Shown here: in pieces, positions 1 through 10,029 of the stretch
Numbering within the stretch: the stretch's first letter is position 1
How the letters are laid out: the number at the start of each line of letters is the position of its first letter
DNA from: Myxocyprinus asiaticus
Taxonomy: Eukaryota; Chordata; Actinopteri; Cypriniformes; Catostomidae
DNA length: 64,000 nt
Assembly: GCF_019703515.2 (NCBI RefSeq)
Contig: NC_059388.1
Span: forward strand, 3,519,479-3,583,478
Direction of reading: 5' to 3'
Position numbers and translations under genes: made by a program
Notes under the pieces: model-generated
What the model was told of the DNA's origin: nothing
The model's input: only the letters and a program-made list of their open reading frames with translations
Database searches by the model: none

Positions 1-299
1 ACAAAATGCAACTAACCATTTAATCAAAATAAATAGGCTTAGCAGATTTTAAAGTGTGGAGAAACCCAGACTAAATTAAACACAGGTTCACTTGCAACAA
101 GGATAAACATGATTTGTGCCGACCACAATGTGTCTTGTTCACTAAGTGTACGTTCACATGTATTTGTGCGTAAAACCTATGTGTGAATGTTTTCATCAAT
201 AACAATTATTGATTCATCAATAAGTTTACATATACAGTTTTTCTAAATGTAAGACCAAATCACACCACACATATGCAAAATATGAATATATTGTATAAA
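1..299. other. AT-rich DNA, no gene seen
   Basis: There is no reading frame of note and no recognisable repeat terminus in this stretch. It is AT-rich flank leading into the minisatellite that starts near 300. Confidence 0.5.
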
Positions 300-437
300 T
301 AAAGTAAAAATAAAGTATAACTAGCCTATATCTGAATATATAATTATAAATCCTGAATATATAATTGTAAATCTGAATATATAAATATAAATCCTGAATG
401 TATTTTAAATCTGAATATATAGTTTTAAATCTAAATA
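300..437 (+). repeat. AT-rich minisatellite, block 1
   Basis: Imperfect tandem units built on the motif AAATCTGAATATATA with linkers such as ATAAATCC repeat about every 20-30 bp. The same motif resumes directly after the Tc1 element (1664-1716), recurs at about 9290-9725, and appears in reverse orientation at about 11846-11955. The blocks look like one array broken up by insertions. Confidence 0.7.
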
Positions 438-439
438 TA

Positions 440-1661
440 CACTGACAGCCAAAAGTTTGGAATAATGTACAGATTTTGCTGTTTTGGAAGGAAACTGGTA
501 CTTTAATTCACCAAAATGGCATTCAGCTGGTCACAAAGTATAGTCAGGACATTACCGATGTAAAAAAAAAAAAACAGCACCATCACTATTTGAAAAAAGT
601 CTTTTTTTTTTTTTTTATCAAATCTAGACAGGCCCCATATCCAGCAGCCATCACTCATTTTATCTCACACCTTATCCTTGTGTAATCATGCTAAATTGCT
701 AATTTGGTACTAGAAAATCACTTGCCATTATAAGACTGTTGAAAGCTATTTGGTTCGTTAAATGAAACTTAACATTGTCTTTGTGTTTGTTTTTGGGTCG
801 CCACAATATGCAATAGACTGGTATTCTTAAGGTCAATATTAGGTCAAAAATGGCAAAAAAGAAATAGCTTTCACTAGAAACTTTGTTTTGAGGAATGAAG
901 GCTGTACAATGCTTGAAATTGCCAAAAAACTGAAGATTTCATACAAAGGTGTACACTACAGTCTTCAAAGACAAAGGACAACTGGCTCTAACAAGGACAG
1001 AAAGAGATGTGGAAGGCCCAGATGTACAACTAAACAAGAGGATAAGTACATCAGAGTCTCTAGTTTGAGAAATAGATGCCTCACATGTCCTCAGCTGACA
1101 GCTTCATTGAATTCTACCCACTCAACACCAGTTTCATGTACAACAGTAAAGAGAAGACTCAGGGGTGCAGGTCTTATGGGAAGAATTGCAAAGAAAAAGC
1201 CACTTTTGAAACAGAAAAACAAAAAGAAAAGGTTAGAGTGGGCAAAGAAACAAAGACATTGGACAACAGATAACTGGAAAAGAGTGTAATGATCTTAACC
1301 CCATTTAGCTTTTGTGGGATCAGCTAGACTGTAGGGTGCGTGAGAAGTGCCCGACAAGACAGCCACATCTATGACAAGTGCTACAGGAAGTGTGGGGTCA
1401 AATGTCACCTGAGTATCTGGATAAACTGACAGCTAGAATGCCAAGGATCTGCAAAGCTGTCATTGCTGCATGTGGAGGATTTTTTGATGAGAACTCTTTG
1501 AAATAGTTTAAATATTTTTCACATTTTAATAGTAATTTTTCACATTATTAATGTCCTGTCTATACATTGTGATCAGTTGAATGCCACTTTGGTGAATAAA
1601 AGTACCAATTTCTTTCCATAAGAGCAAAATCTGTACATTATTCCAAACTTTTGGCCACCAG
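440..1661 (+). mobile_element. Deleted Tc1-like transposon, family T1 copy a
   Basis: Cut-and-paste DNA transposon of the Tc1/mariner superfamily. The ends are inverted: CACTGACAGCCAAAAGTTTGG at the left and the reverse complement, ending CTTTTGGCCACCAGT(G), at the right. TA dinucleotides at 438-439 and 1662-1663 fit the TA target duplication of this superfamily. It is about 1.2 kb instead of the usual 1.6 kb for elements with a full gene, because the middle of the transposase is missing (see 888-1289). The same deletion is seen in the copy at 56916-58173, so this is a non-autonomous family that must have been moved by a transposase supplied elsewhere. It sits inside the AT minisatellite. Confidence 0.9.
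888..1289 (+). pseudogene. Tc1 transposase N-terminal remnant
   Basis: The 133-residue frame opens inside the N-terminal DNA-binding region (MLEIAKKLKISYKGVHYSL resembles the first helix-turn-helix). It continues through a GRPR-like linker (CGRPRC) and a second paired-type domain (LTCPQLTASLN) to DNWKRV, where a catalytic domain would begin. The next recognisable residues, downstream in another frame, correspond to the LNPIE block holding the third catalytic acid. Both catalytic aspartates of the DDE triad are therefore absent. The usual length is about 340 residues. The start of the original gene lies upstream near 850 (MAKKK), separated by a small deletion or frameshift. It cannot be active. 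Confidence 0.85.
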
Positions 1662-1663
1662 TA

Positions 1664-1716
1664 TATTATTTATAAATCTAATTATAAATCTAAATCCTGA
1701 ATATATAGTTTTAAAT
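1664..1716 (+). repeat. AT-rich minisatellite, block 2
   Basis: Same units as 300-437, resuming immediately after the TA that follows the Tc1 right end. It shows that the Tc1 element landed within the array. Confidence 0.65.
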
Positions 1717-1720
1717 ATAC

Positions 1721-2215
1721 ACACACCGACCACTTTATTAGATACACCTGTACACCTACTTATTCATGTGATTATCTAATCACCCAATCGTGTGGTAGCA
1801 GTGCATAAAATCATGCAGATATGGGTCAGGAGCTTCTGTTAATGTTCACGTCAACCATCAGAATGGGGAAAAAATCTGATCTCAGTGATTTCGACCTTGG
1901 CATGATTTTTGGTGCCAGACAGGCTGGTTGAGTTTTTCTGTAACTACTGCTCTCCTGGGATTTTCACGCACAACAGTCTCTAGAGTTTACTCAGAATGGT
2001 GCCAAAAAAAAAAAAAAAAACATACAGTGAGTGGCAGTTCTGCAGACGGAAACACCTTGTTGATGACAGAGGTCAACGGAGAACGGCCAGACTGGTTGGA
2101 GCTGACAGAAAGGCTACGGTAACTTAGATAACCACTCTGTACAACTGTAGTGAGCAGAATAGCATCTCAGAACGCAAAACTTGTAAAACCTTGAGGTCAA
2201 TGGGCTATGTTTGCG
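1721..2215 (+). mobile_element. Tc1-like transposon, family T2, left fragment
   Basis: It begins with a terminus of the type CACACCGACCACTTTATTAG, common in fish Tc1-like elements. It then carries a decayed transposase N-terminus: a stretch reading SDLSDFDLGMIFGARQAG, then LLGFSRTTVSRVYSEW (a helix-turn-helix), then RPDWLELTERLR in place of the usual ARLVRADRKATVTQI region. A run of about 18 A near 2006-2023 has broken the frame. The similarity stops near codons for LRSMGY at about 2215, so the catalytic domain and right end are lost. The start of the gene is approximately 1862 (MGKKSDL). Confidence 0.75.
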
Positions 2216-2959
2216 GTGCCAATGCGAAAAGAATGGCTTGAGTATAATTTTGATGAAGTATCTGATTGTGTCGTTGTTGAGGATGTGGTGGTCCGAAATA
2301 GAGGGATGGGTTCTTGGGTCAAATTTTGTCATGGTGGTGAGCAATGAAGGAAGTCAAAGAAGGCTAACATGAACATGGTGTCTAGTGTTTTATTTGATGT
2401 GTTTTGAGAAATGTAGTCCTGATGAAGAGTGTTTAGGCAATGAGTTAGTAGATTGAAAGAAAGTAGTTTTAAGTTTGTTGGGGTGTGAGGCGAAGGAGGA
2501 TACGGAGAGCAGAGAAAAATCTAGAAAAGGCAGATTGTAATTTTGGTGGAAATCTTTGAAGGATTTCTGAGCTGTCCGATATGTTTGTAGGGTTCGGGGG
2601 GAAATGGCTTGAAGAATGGAGTCCTGGGGGGGTTGTGGAGAAGAAGTCTGGGAGGGTGATTTCTAGGAATTTTAGTTCTGGATGGGGAGGAACTGGGGCT
2701 GGTGTCGGGTTTGCTTCTAGGGCCAAGGATCTGGATCTCTGGAAAATGAGAAAGAGTCAGCAATATGGATTTTGAGCCTGGAATGTTTTCTGCTTTAATT
2801 ATGGTTAGCTGAGGAGGGATTTGGGAAGAAATTTGCTTGCAGAGGCAACCTCGTGCAAGGAATGGATCCGGAGTAAGAGAGATTAAAATAGTAGAAGGGA
2901 GGGGGATAAAGTGAAGAGGGGAATGGGTCTGGAGCGGGGTTCACCAGCGAAGGCAGCCA
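2216..2959. other. Unclassified DNA, no gene recognised
   Basis: Moderately GC-rich, with G-rich tracts around 2597-2700 on the plus strand. Short open frames exist on both strands, but none shows a domain or repeated-family motif that I recognise. This may be part of an unfamiliar repeat, since tandem arrays follow at 2960 and 4319. Confidence 0.3.
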
Positions 2960-3212
2960 CATGTGGGAATCCACTGTAGTAGCCCATGGATAGGAAGGGG
3001 TAGAGTTGTGGCACGTGAACGGTTGCGGCGCTTAGAAAGCACGTGCGCTGCTTACAATGTAGTGGGGGTTTGTTGCATGGCTGGAAAGACGCCATGGTTG
3101 CGCCGCTTGGAAAGGCCGTTCTACTCTTTACGGTGTAGTGGGAGGTTTAGTCGTACGGCCCGAAAGACACCACAGTTGTTCCACCTGGGCAGCACATTTG
3201 TGCTGCTTAGGG
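2960..3212 (+). repeat. Minisatellite, about 77-bp units
   Basis: The phrase GTTGCGGCGCTTAGAAAG at 3022 recurs as GTTGCGCCGCTTGGAAAG at 3097 and in decayed form at 3175. The spacing is 75 and 78 bp. Each unit also carries a TGTAGTGGG(G/A)GTTT block followed by GGAAAGAC(G/A)CCA. About 2.5 diverged units are visible, and the left edge is approximate. Confidence 0.6.
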
Positions 3213-4318
3213 ATATGTTGAGTTAATAGAAAACATGGTAACATGGAAAACGTAGCGTCTGTAGATGCCTGAACGTAATTGTTTGCTAGATTAAATGTCA
3301 GGAACATGTGAAACGATGTCAAGAAACATGCTTGCATGTGCATACAAACAACATAATTTAAAGTTGGTTTGTTATGAAATTAGAAGGCACCTGAGACTGA
3401 GTGTCCAGATGAATACGTGGTGTGATGTTTATTAACTTAAGCGAATGGTTTGGGGCTTTGTAGATTTGTTTTCCAATGTAATGCAAGTCATTTCATGACT
3501 CTGAATAAATGGCACAGGGTGACTCTCTCGCTTTGACGAGGACGTATGAAATCATGGGAGTTTGTGCCTGAGAGTTGGATTTAATAGACACTATAAGAGC
3601 ACTGTTTGCGGTAATATGGGGAATAAAACGACTTGTTTGCATCGATGACTTGTAATTATTCTACGGATAGATTGATTTTACCTGTGTGAGACATTTGTCC
3701 TGGTGGGAGGAGGGAAAGTCATGTTATAGTGTAGAGATGAGTGGAAGTTTGTAGCAGTGTTTGCTTCGTGTTTTTGGGGCCGCGAGGCGAGCTCGAATGC
3801 TGAGAGGTGAGACAAGCTTGCAGAATGATTATGAATGAGTTGGGACACAGCGCATGATCCGCCTCTTGCAGAGCCGAATTGGGCTTGTGTCTGTTCGGAC
3901 AGAGGCTGTGTAAAACAGCAGTGTGCTGTGGAATGGTTAGAGTGAGTGCTGCGTGGCAGCGAGCTCGTGTTAAAATGTCTGCGTTGGTTTGAAAAGAAGT
4001 TGTAATTAGAGTATCGGTCGATTGAAAGGAATTCACTGTGCTTGATTGCCCCTGTGTTCCGAATGGCTAAATCATGCTCCAGATGGCATTTCTGAAGTGA
4101 GAACGATTGTGATATTCATGTTAGAAGTTGACAAACACAATAGCTGAATGGATCGTGCCCTAAACGAGCTGCGTGGCGAGGTAATGAGGCTAACAGGAAT
4201 CAGCTGTATGGGAGAACCAGACTGAAATGCTGAGAGCATTTGAATGATGATTGAATTAAATAGTTAATCTTTGTTTCCCTCATGTTCAAATGGAGCTTGG
4301 ATAGAATTCGAGTAGTAT
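3213..4318. other. Unclassified DNA, no gene recognised
   Basis: I see no protein domain, no terminal inverted repeat and no LTR signature. Short open frames on the minus strand (for example 3719-4036) have no recognisable motif. The stretch lies between two tandem arrays and could belong to the same unknown element. Confidence 0.3.
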
Positions 4319-4712
4319 GAGGCGGAACAGCGCCCATTTGCTGAGGCAGCTTGCGTGATGGACTGCTCCGGGTGGAAAGTTTGGATAAGAGAACATATGA
4401 GGAGTCATAGAGAGCTTTTGCATGTATACAGAGCCGAAACAGCCAGTTTGCAGAGGCTTCTTCATGCAGCCGGCCTCTCTGGGTGGGAAATTTAGATAGG
4501 AGAACATATGAGCAGTCGTAGAGAGCTATTTCACATGTATACAATGCCGAAGCAGCCAGTTTGCAGAAGCAGCTTCACGCAGCCGGCCACTCTGGGTGGG
4601 AAATTTAGATAGGAGAATATATGAACAGTCGTAGAGAACTGTTTCACATGTATACAGTGCCGAAGCGGCCAGTTTGCGGAAGCAGCTTCATGCTATAAAC
4701 TGCTTCGGTTCG
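4319..4712 (+). repeat. Tandem repeat, about 112-bp units, 3.5 copies
   Basis: Units begin near 4320, 4431, 4544 and 4660 with (T)GCCGAAGC(A/G)GCCAGTTTGC. Each continues through a GCAGC(C)GGCC block, CTCTGGGTGGGAAA(T/G)TT and GAGAACATATGAG(C/G)AGTCGTAGAGA. The GAACATATGA motif at 4391, 4502 and 4615 gives a period of 111-113 bp. Units 2 and 3 are the most alike. No function is evident. Confidence 0.85.
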
Positions 4713-5290
4713 GTAGCATAGAAAGAAAGAGTGAAAATGTAACACTTAATGTGTGTTGGGGCATCGTTCAGGAGTGTGTCTGGTTATTAGCAATAATCAA
4801 TAATTATCAAAAAGAATTATTAATTATTAAAATCAATAGGACATTGATTAGAATAAACATTAGCTTATTAATTCTTCAAATCAACAATCATCAAAGATAA
4901 CTATCAATTATCAAAATCAATAGAATATTAATGAGAACTAATATTCAGGGGGCACCACCCTGGTTTCAGGGACTAATAACCAGACAGTACAGCAGTCTCA
5001 ATATAGGATTTTTCTCTTAGGAAAGTCGGCGTCCAGAGAATGTCGACATTCAAAAAAGGAACAATGATGGCTTGAATCCGAGCACTGACATCCCCTGCCA
5101 GCCCTTGGCACAGGTGCATGCAGAACAATAGCAAAACACTTCTCTTTAAAGTATAACAAACTGATGCAGTAATATCAATTGATAATCAATACAATGCAGT
5201 CGATAAACTTCTGACTTCCAACTACAAACTAAACAGTAACATGATTAGATATGGTAACAGATAAGCCTATAATACATGAGAGGAGGGTTG

Positions 5291-5328
<38 letters not shown>

Positions 5329-5348
5329 GTGTGTCTTTGTGTGTGTGT
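5291..5348 (+). repeat. (GT)n microsatellite
   Basis: An interrupted GT run inside the LTR-like repeat. Copy 2 has only a short GTGTGTGTATGTGT at the matching place (about 10525), so the tract expanded after the copies separated. Confidence 0.9.
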
Positions 5349-6365
5349 AAGGAGAGAAGGAGTGCACAAAATGGTGGGCGTGGCTCTCGTAGAGTGTGCG
5401 TCACGCGAGGTTTCCGGCCAGAGATTGTGGCCACGAATGTGGGTGGAGAGACTGGTTAATGGCGTCTGCCCAGATAACACGTGTCTCCACTGGTACGATA
5501 ACTTAGGGACAAAGCTGGGCTCTATCTCCGAGTTATCTGTTCGCCAAATGTGTGTGCAGGTATGTTTGTGAGGGGTCGTGTGTGTGCGGTTAGTATGAGA
5601 GAGAGAGAACAGGGTGATGGCACCGAAGCCAGTTTAGCGATCGTGGGAGAGAGGGAAACCGTTAGTATTATCACTCAGAGATGTGGTGAACGGCTCGTAA
5701 TCCGTCCACCGCGGTCGTTGGTTCTTTAATGGGTAAACTCAGTGTGCTAGTCTCACCCGCGATGGCGGAAATGCACAAGCAGCACAAAATTGTTGGACGA
5801 CAACACAGTAAATCTCATTCGTGGTAACAGTAAGTTACAGTAATACCTTGAGTATAATTGGCAGCGATCAATAACTTTACACAAGCATAACACACTATAA
5901 TAATCTATCTCTGCCCAGACATAAACCTCTTACTTGAGTCACGTGAGGACATGGGTAAAATGTGTGTTTGTCCATCGTTTGACTCCGACTCGGTTCCTCG
6001 AAGCTCATGTGATGACGGGAGGCTGTTTCCTCTCTTTGTCAGCAGGTGGTACGGTGGCTGATTCTCGGCGGTTTGGCGGAGAAATCAGTGAAGTTGACTC
6101 GGTTGAAGAAGGAAGAGAAATCTTCTTCACTTCTGCAGGCAAAAGGGTGAGACACAGATTGCTCAGCGGTCTCCTTCGGATCTGTTAGCGTGCTCAGTGG
6201 AACATGGAGAATCTCGGCTCGTCCAGCAAGATGGAGATTGTATGGTCAAAGTTCAGGTACGTACATTACTTCCTAAGGCAGCGAGGCTACACCTGGGAGC
6301 AGCAGGGCTGCAACTAGATGCGGTGAATACTGTCGCTGGAAGCAAGACTTAGGAAGAATCTCTGG

Positions 6366-6373
6366 GTTTTATA
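6366..6373 (-). promoter_or_regulatory. TATA-like box in the LTR-like repeat
   Basis: The minus strand reads GTGTATAAAACCC about 200 bp inside the repeat edge at 6569, a typical U3 promoter position if the repeat is an LTR. Copy 2 has lost the box (near 11585-11600). No expression evidence is available from sequence alone. Confidence 0.4.
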
Positions 6374-6569
6374 CACTCGATGACATCATGGAGGGACGCA
6401 TTCTGTCAAGTGTTTCATCCAATAGGAGTTGAGAGTTCGATCCTTCATAATTTCACACCTAGTTGTAAAGTGAGTAAGACTTGATGGGATCTGTAGTCTG
6501 TTTGGACTCCACTTTATGACTGTGTGTAAGCCTGCCTTTGTCTCCTATCTGAGCACATGAGGCCCAACA

Positions 6570-6916
6570 TTCCCCCTTTTGTCTGAAGTGTTGGTTGTTG
6601 TCCAGCATCTTTAGAGCAACTGAAGGACCGAACAGTTCCTGTAGGTTCACAGTAACCTGTGGGTTACACCGTCCATATCTTTCTGATAGAAAACAAAACA
6701 GTTGCACAGTCCATACAGTTCATAGAGTTCACAGAGGCTTTATCGTCTGGGCAGAGACTGAGGCACATCTGGGCATAGAACTTCTAGCTAAGTCTAAAAC
6801 TACATTCATCTCACATAAAGACAAACATTCCAAGTTATAGGTAGACACAGCATTAACCGTAACACAGTCCTTTGCTGTTCTTTGGTCATAACACAAAATA
6901 ATAGTAGAACCTGACA
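6570..6916 (-). other. Remnant next to the LTR-like repeat
   Basis: It starts at the purine-rich tract (minus strand) that abuts the repeat edge and ends where the opposite-strand Gypsy integrase begins near 6920. I see no gag, pol or env signature on the minus strand. It may be the last part of the element's internal region. Confidence 0.35.
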
Positions 6917-9112
6917 ATGGATACTAGGACCAAAATAATCTCCCGGGTGGGGATTCCGAAAGAAATCCTCATCGATCAGGGCACAACATTTATGTCACGG
7001 ACACTACACGAGCTGTACGAATTGTTGAGCATTAAATCGATTTGCACCAGCATGTACCATCCTCAAACGGTTGGCCTGGTGGAACGATTTAATAAAACCC
7101 TCAAAAACATGATTCGTAAGTTCGTACACGACGATGCTAGAAATTGGGATAAATGGCTCAACCCCCTGTTATTTGCAGTACGAGAGGTCCCGCAAGCCTC
7201 CACTGGCTTCTCCCCATTCGAGCTGCTGTATGGGCAATGCCCATGCGATGTGCTTGATGTATTGCGAGAGGCCTGGGAGGAGGGACCTTCAAACAGTAAA
7301 AATGAAATTCAGTACGTTCTTGATCTTAGAGCAAAACTCCACACTTTGGGGCAGCTAACACAGGAGAATTTGCTCCAAGCTCAAGAACGACAGCGCCGAC
7401 TGTATGTCAGGGGAACTCAGCTAAGGGAATTTGCACCGGGAGATAAAGTGCTTGTATTGCTTCCCACATCGAACTCTAAATTACTCGCCAAGTGGCAAGG
7501 ACCCTTTGAGGTCACACGACGAGTGGGAGATCTCGATTATGAGGTTAAACGAACCGACAGAGGGGGCGCACGTCAAATATACCACCTCAATCTTCTGAAA
7601 TTGTGGAGGGAGGCGGTTCCCGTGACGTTGGCTATGGTAGTTCCCGAGAAGGCGGAGCTCGGACCGGAGATGAGTTCAAAACATAAACAGTTCACCCCGG
7701 TCATTTGCGGAGACCACCTCTCACCGAGTCAACTCGCGGAGGTTGCTAGGTTGCAACAGGAGTTTGCGGATGTGTTCTCCCCTCTACCGGGACGTACAAA
7801 CCTCATCCATCACCACATCGAGACCGAGCCAGGGGTCGTGGTACGTAGCCGCCCCTATCGATTACCCGAACACAAGAAGAAAATCGTTCAGGAAGAATTG
7901 GATGCGATGCTTGATATGGGAGTAATAGAAGAATCCCACAGTGATTGGTCCAGCCCAGTTGTTCTAGTGCCTAAGAGCGATGGGTCAGTGCTATTCTGTG
8001 TGGATTATAGAAAAGTCAATGCGGTGTCTAAATTTGATGTGTATCCAATGCCTCGCGTTGATGAGTTGCTCGATCGGTTGGGCACTGCTCGTTTTTATTC
8101 GACATTGGATTTGACGAAGGGTTATTGGCAGATCCCCTTGACACCAATTTCCCGTGAGAAAACCGCCTTCTCCACACCGTTTGGATTACACCAATTTGTG
8201 ACACTTCCGTTCGGTTTGTTTGGGGCCCCGGCTACGTTTCAGCGTCTCATGGACCGAATCCTCAGACCGCATTCAGCTTACGCCGCTGCCTATTTAGATG
8301 ACATCATCATTTACAGCAATGATTGGCAGCGGCACATGCAACATCTGAGGGCGGTTCTGAGATCGCTGCGCCGAGCGGGACTCACAGCGAACCCGAAGAA
8401 GTGTGCGATTGGACGGGTGGATGTACGGTATCTGGGGTTCCACTTGGGCCACGGACAGGTGCGTCCCCAAATTGACAAGACAGCGGCGATTGCGACCTGC
8501 CCGAGACCCAAGACCAAAAAGTGGGTGAGACAGTTCCTGGGGCTGGCTGGCTATTATAGAAGGTTCGTACCTAATTATTCAGACGTCACCAGCTCGCTGA
8601 CTGATCTCACTAAAAAGGGAGCTCCAGACCCGGTCCAGTGGCCGGAGCAGTGTCAACAGGCGTTCACGCAAGTTAAAGCCGCACTTTGCGGGGGGCCACT
8701 TTTACATTCACCTGACTTCTCTCTCCCTTTTGTTTTACAGACAGATGCTTCAGACAGGGGGCTGGGGGCCGTACTCTCGCAGGTGGTGGAGGGGGAGGAG
8801 CGCCCGGTGCTGTACATTAGCCGTAAGCTCTCGTTGAGGGAAACTAAGTACAGCACCGTAGAAAAGGAGTGTTTCGCCATCAAGTGGGTGGTCCTCACTC
8901 TCCGATACTACCTGTTGGGGAGGGCCTTCACCCTCTGTTCTGATTACGCCCCACTCCAGTGGCTCCACCGCATGAAAGATACCAATGCCCGGATCACCCG
9001 TTGGTACCTGGCTCTTCAGCCGTTTAAGTTCAAGGTGGTCCACAGACCGGGGGAGCAGATGGCTGTCGCCGACTTCCTTTCCAGGAATGGGGGGGGAGTG
9101 GTAGGCAGGCCT

Positions 9113-9166
<54 letters not shown>

Positions 9167-9259
9167 TTTATTTTTTTGCATGTGTACTCAGGCTTGGCCA
9201 CAGGGATGTTTGTTGGGGGTTGGGGATTGGGAGGGGGGAAGGGAAATAATGGGGTTTAA
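6917..9259 (+). CDS. pol: Gypsy pol fragment, integrase before RT-RNase H (Gmr1 type)
   Basis: A 780-codon open frame from a Ty3/Gypsy-class retrotransposon. It starts inside the integrase core: IDQG carries the second catalytic Asp (residue 20) and GLVERFNKTLK the Glu (residue 56), a D-35-E spacing. The integrase C-terminal domain follows (FAPGDKVLVLLP, KWQGPFEV, YHLNLLK, about 140-235). Reverse transcriptase comes next: FYSTLDLTKGYWQIPL near 393-408, LPFGLFGAPATFQ near 435, YLDD at about 459, YLGFHLG near 505. RNase H follows: TDAS at about 607, KECFAIKW near 650, CSDYAPLQWL near 673, ending VADFLSRNGGG. Integrase before RT is the order described for the Gmr1 group of Gypsy elements. Gag, protease and the first part of integrase are missing. 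The last 35 or so codons are a (TA)n tract and flank, not real protein. The ATG at 6917 is a chance start. No stop interrupts RT-RH, so it decayed little or inserted recently. Confidence 0.9.
9113..9163 (+). repeat. (TA)n microsatellite
   Basis: About 25 TA units directly after the Gypsy RNase H coding end, followed by a T-rich stretch. It is open in frame and inflates the apparent protein with a Tyr-Ile run. Confidence 0.95.
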
Positions 9260-9289
9260 GGGGGATAAGGTTGACTCTGTACATGTTAA

Positions 9290-9725
9290 TCTGAAATAAA
9301 TCTGAAACTGTAGTTATAAATCTAAATATATGATTATAATTATCTTAATATATAAATATAAATCATGAATATATAGTTGTAAATCTGAACAAATAGATAT
9401 AAATCTGAATATATAGTTATAAATCTGAAAATTAGATTTTAAATATATATAGTTATTAATTTAGTATTGAATCTTTAGTAATGAATCTAAATATATAGTT
9501 AAAATATAGTCAATCCTAATTATATAGTGTTAAAAATCTGAATGTATAAATATAAACTCTGAATATATAGTTATAAATCCTAAATATGCAGTCATAAATC
9601 CGAATATCTAGATATAAATATAAATATATAAATATAAATCCAAAAATATAATTAGAAATCCAAAAATATAGTTATAAATCTGAATATATAATTATAAATC
9701 CTGAATGTATAATTATATATATTAT
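9290..9725 (+). repeat. AT-rich minisatellite, block 3
   Basis: Many imperfect units of the type ATAAATCTGAATATATAGTT, matching the blocks at 300-437 and 1664-1716. This is the longest block in the window, about 430 bp. Confidence 0.8.
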
Positions 9726-9797
9726 TATTCATGGTTGCTATTATTATTAATGAATGAAATACAAATATTGATTTATAACAATATATTCAGGATTTAT

Positions 9798-9885
9798 AAC
9801 ATGTTTGACATTTACATTTAGTAATTTAAAAGACATTTTTATTCCAAGTGACTTACAAATGAGTTACATAAGCTATTCAGAGTTG
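9798..9885 (-). repeat. Fish L2/SINE-type 3' tail fragment
   Basis: On the minus strand the segment reads GTAAGTCACTTGGAATAAAA followed by TGTCTTTTAAATTACTAAATG. This resembles the widespread teleost tail GTAAGTCGCTTTGGATAAAA...GTCTGCTAAATG shared by LINE and SINE families. No SINE head is recognisable, so only the tail is called. Confidence 0.5.
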
Positions 9886-10029
9886 CATTTGTAGGGCTTT
9901 ACTGGTTGTTTAGATCAGTGTTACTATCAGAAATAATTAATAATTATTTCTGTAGTTATTAATTAATATTTGAATTAATCAGTTGAATCTAACTCATTAA
10001 AACCTCATATGGGGCTCCAGTAAATGTAG

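Larger units (their letters stand above)
4752..6569 (-). mobile_element. 1.8-kb LTR-like repeat, copy 1
   Basis: This stretch matches 10030-11839 in order and sequence over its length. The shared start on the plus strand is TGTG...GGTTATTAGCAATAAT and the shared end is ATGAGGCCCAACA, so the repeat has TG/CA edges as LTRs do. On the minus strand it begins TGTTGGGCCTCATG and has a TATA-like box about 200 bp in. Just outside that edge (6570-6580) the minus strand is purine-rich (AAAAGGGGGAA), like a polypurine tract before a 3' LTR. I infer an LTR of an endogenous-retrovirus-like or other LTR element on the minus strand. A length of 1.8 kb is large, and a whole non-coding element is an alternative. 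It carries about 120 bp near 4950-5070 that copy 2 lacks. Confidence 0.6.

Noticed and set aside
5229..5571. Open frames of about 83-106 codons across the GT tract
   Set aside because: They are made of Cys-Val or Thr-His repeats from a microsatellite that is nearly absent from the matching place in copy 2.
4752..6569. Treating each 1.8-kb repeat as a solo LTR with its own target duplication
   Set aside because: I could not find matching 4-6 bp repeats around either copy, so the solo-LTR reading is left open and not asserted.
8750..9181. Minus-strand frame of 143 codons over RNase H
   Set aside because: It is antisense shadow of the Gypsy RNase H coding strand plus a TA run.
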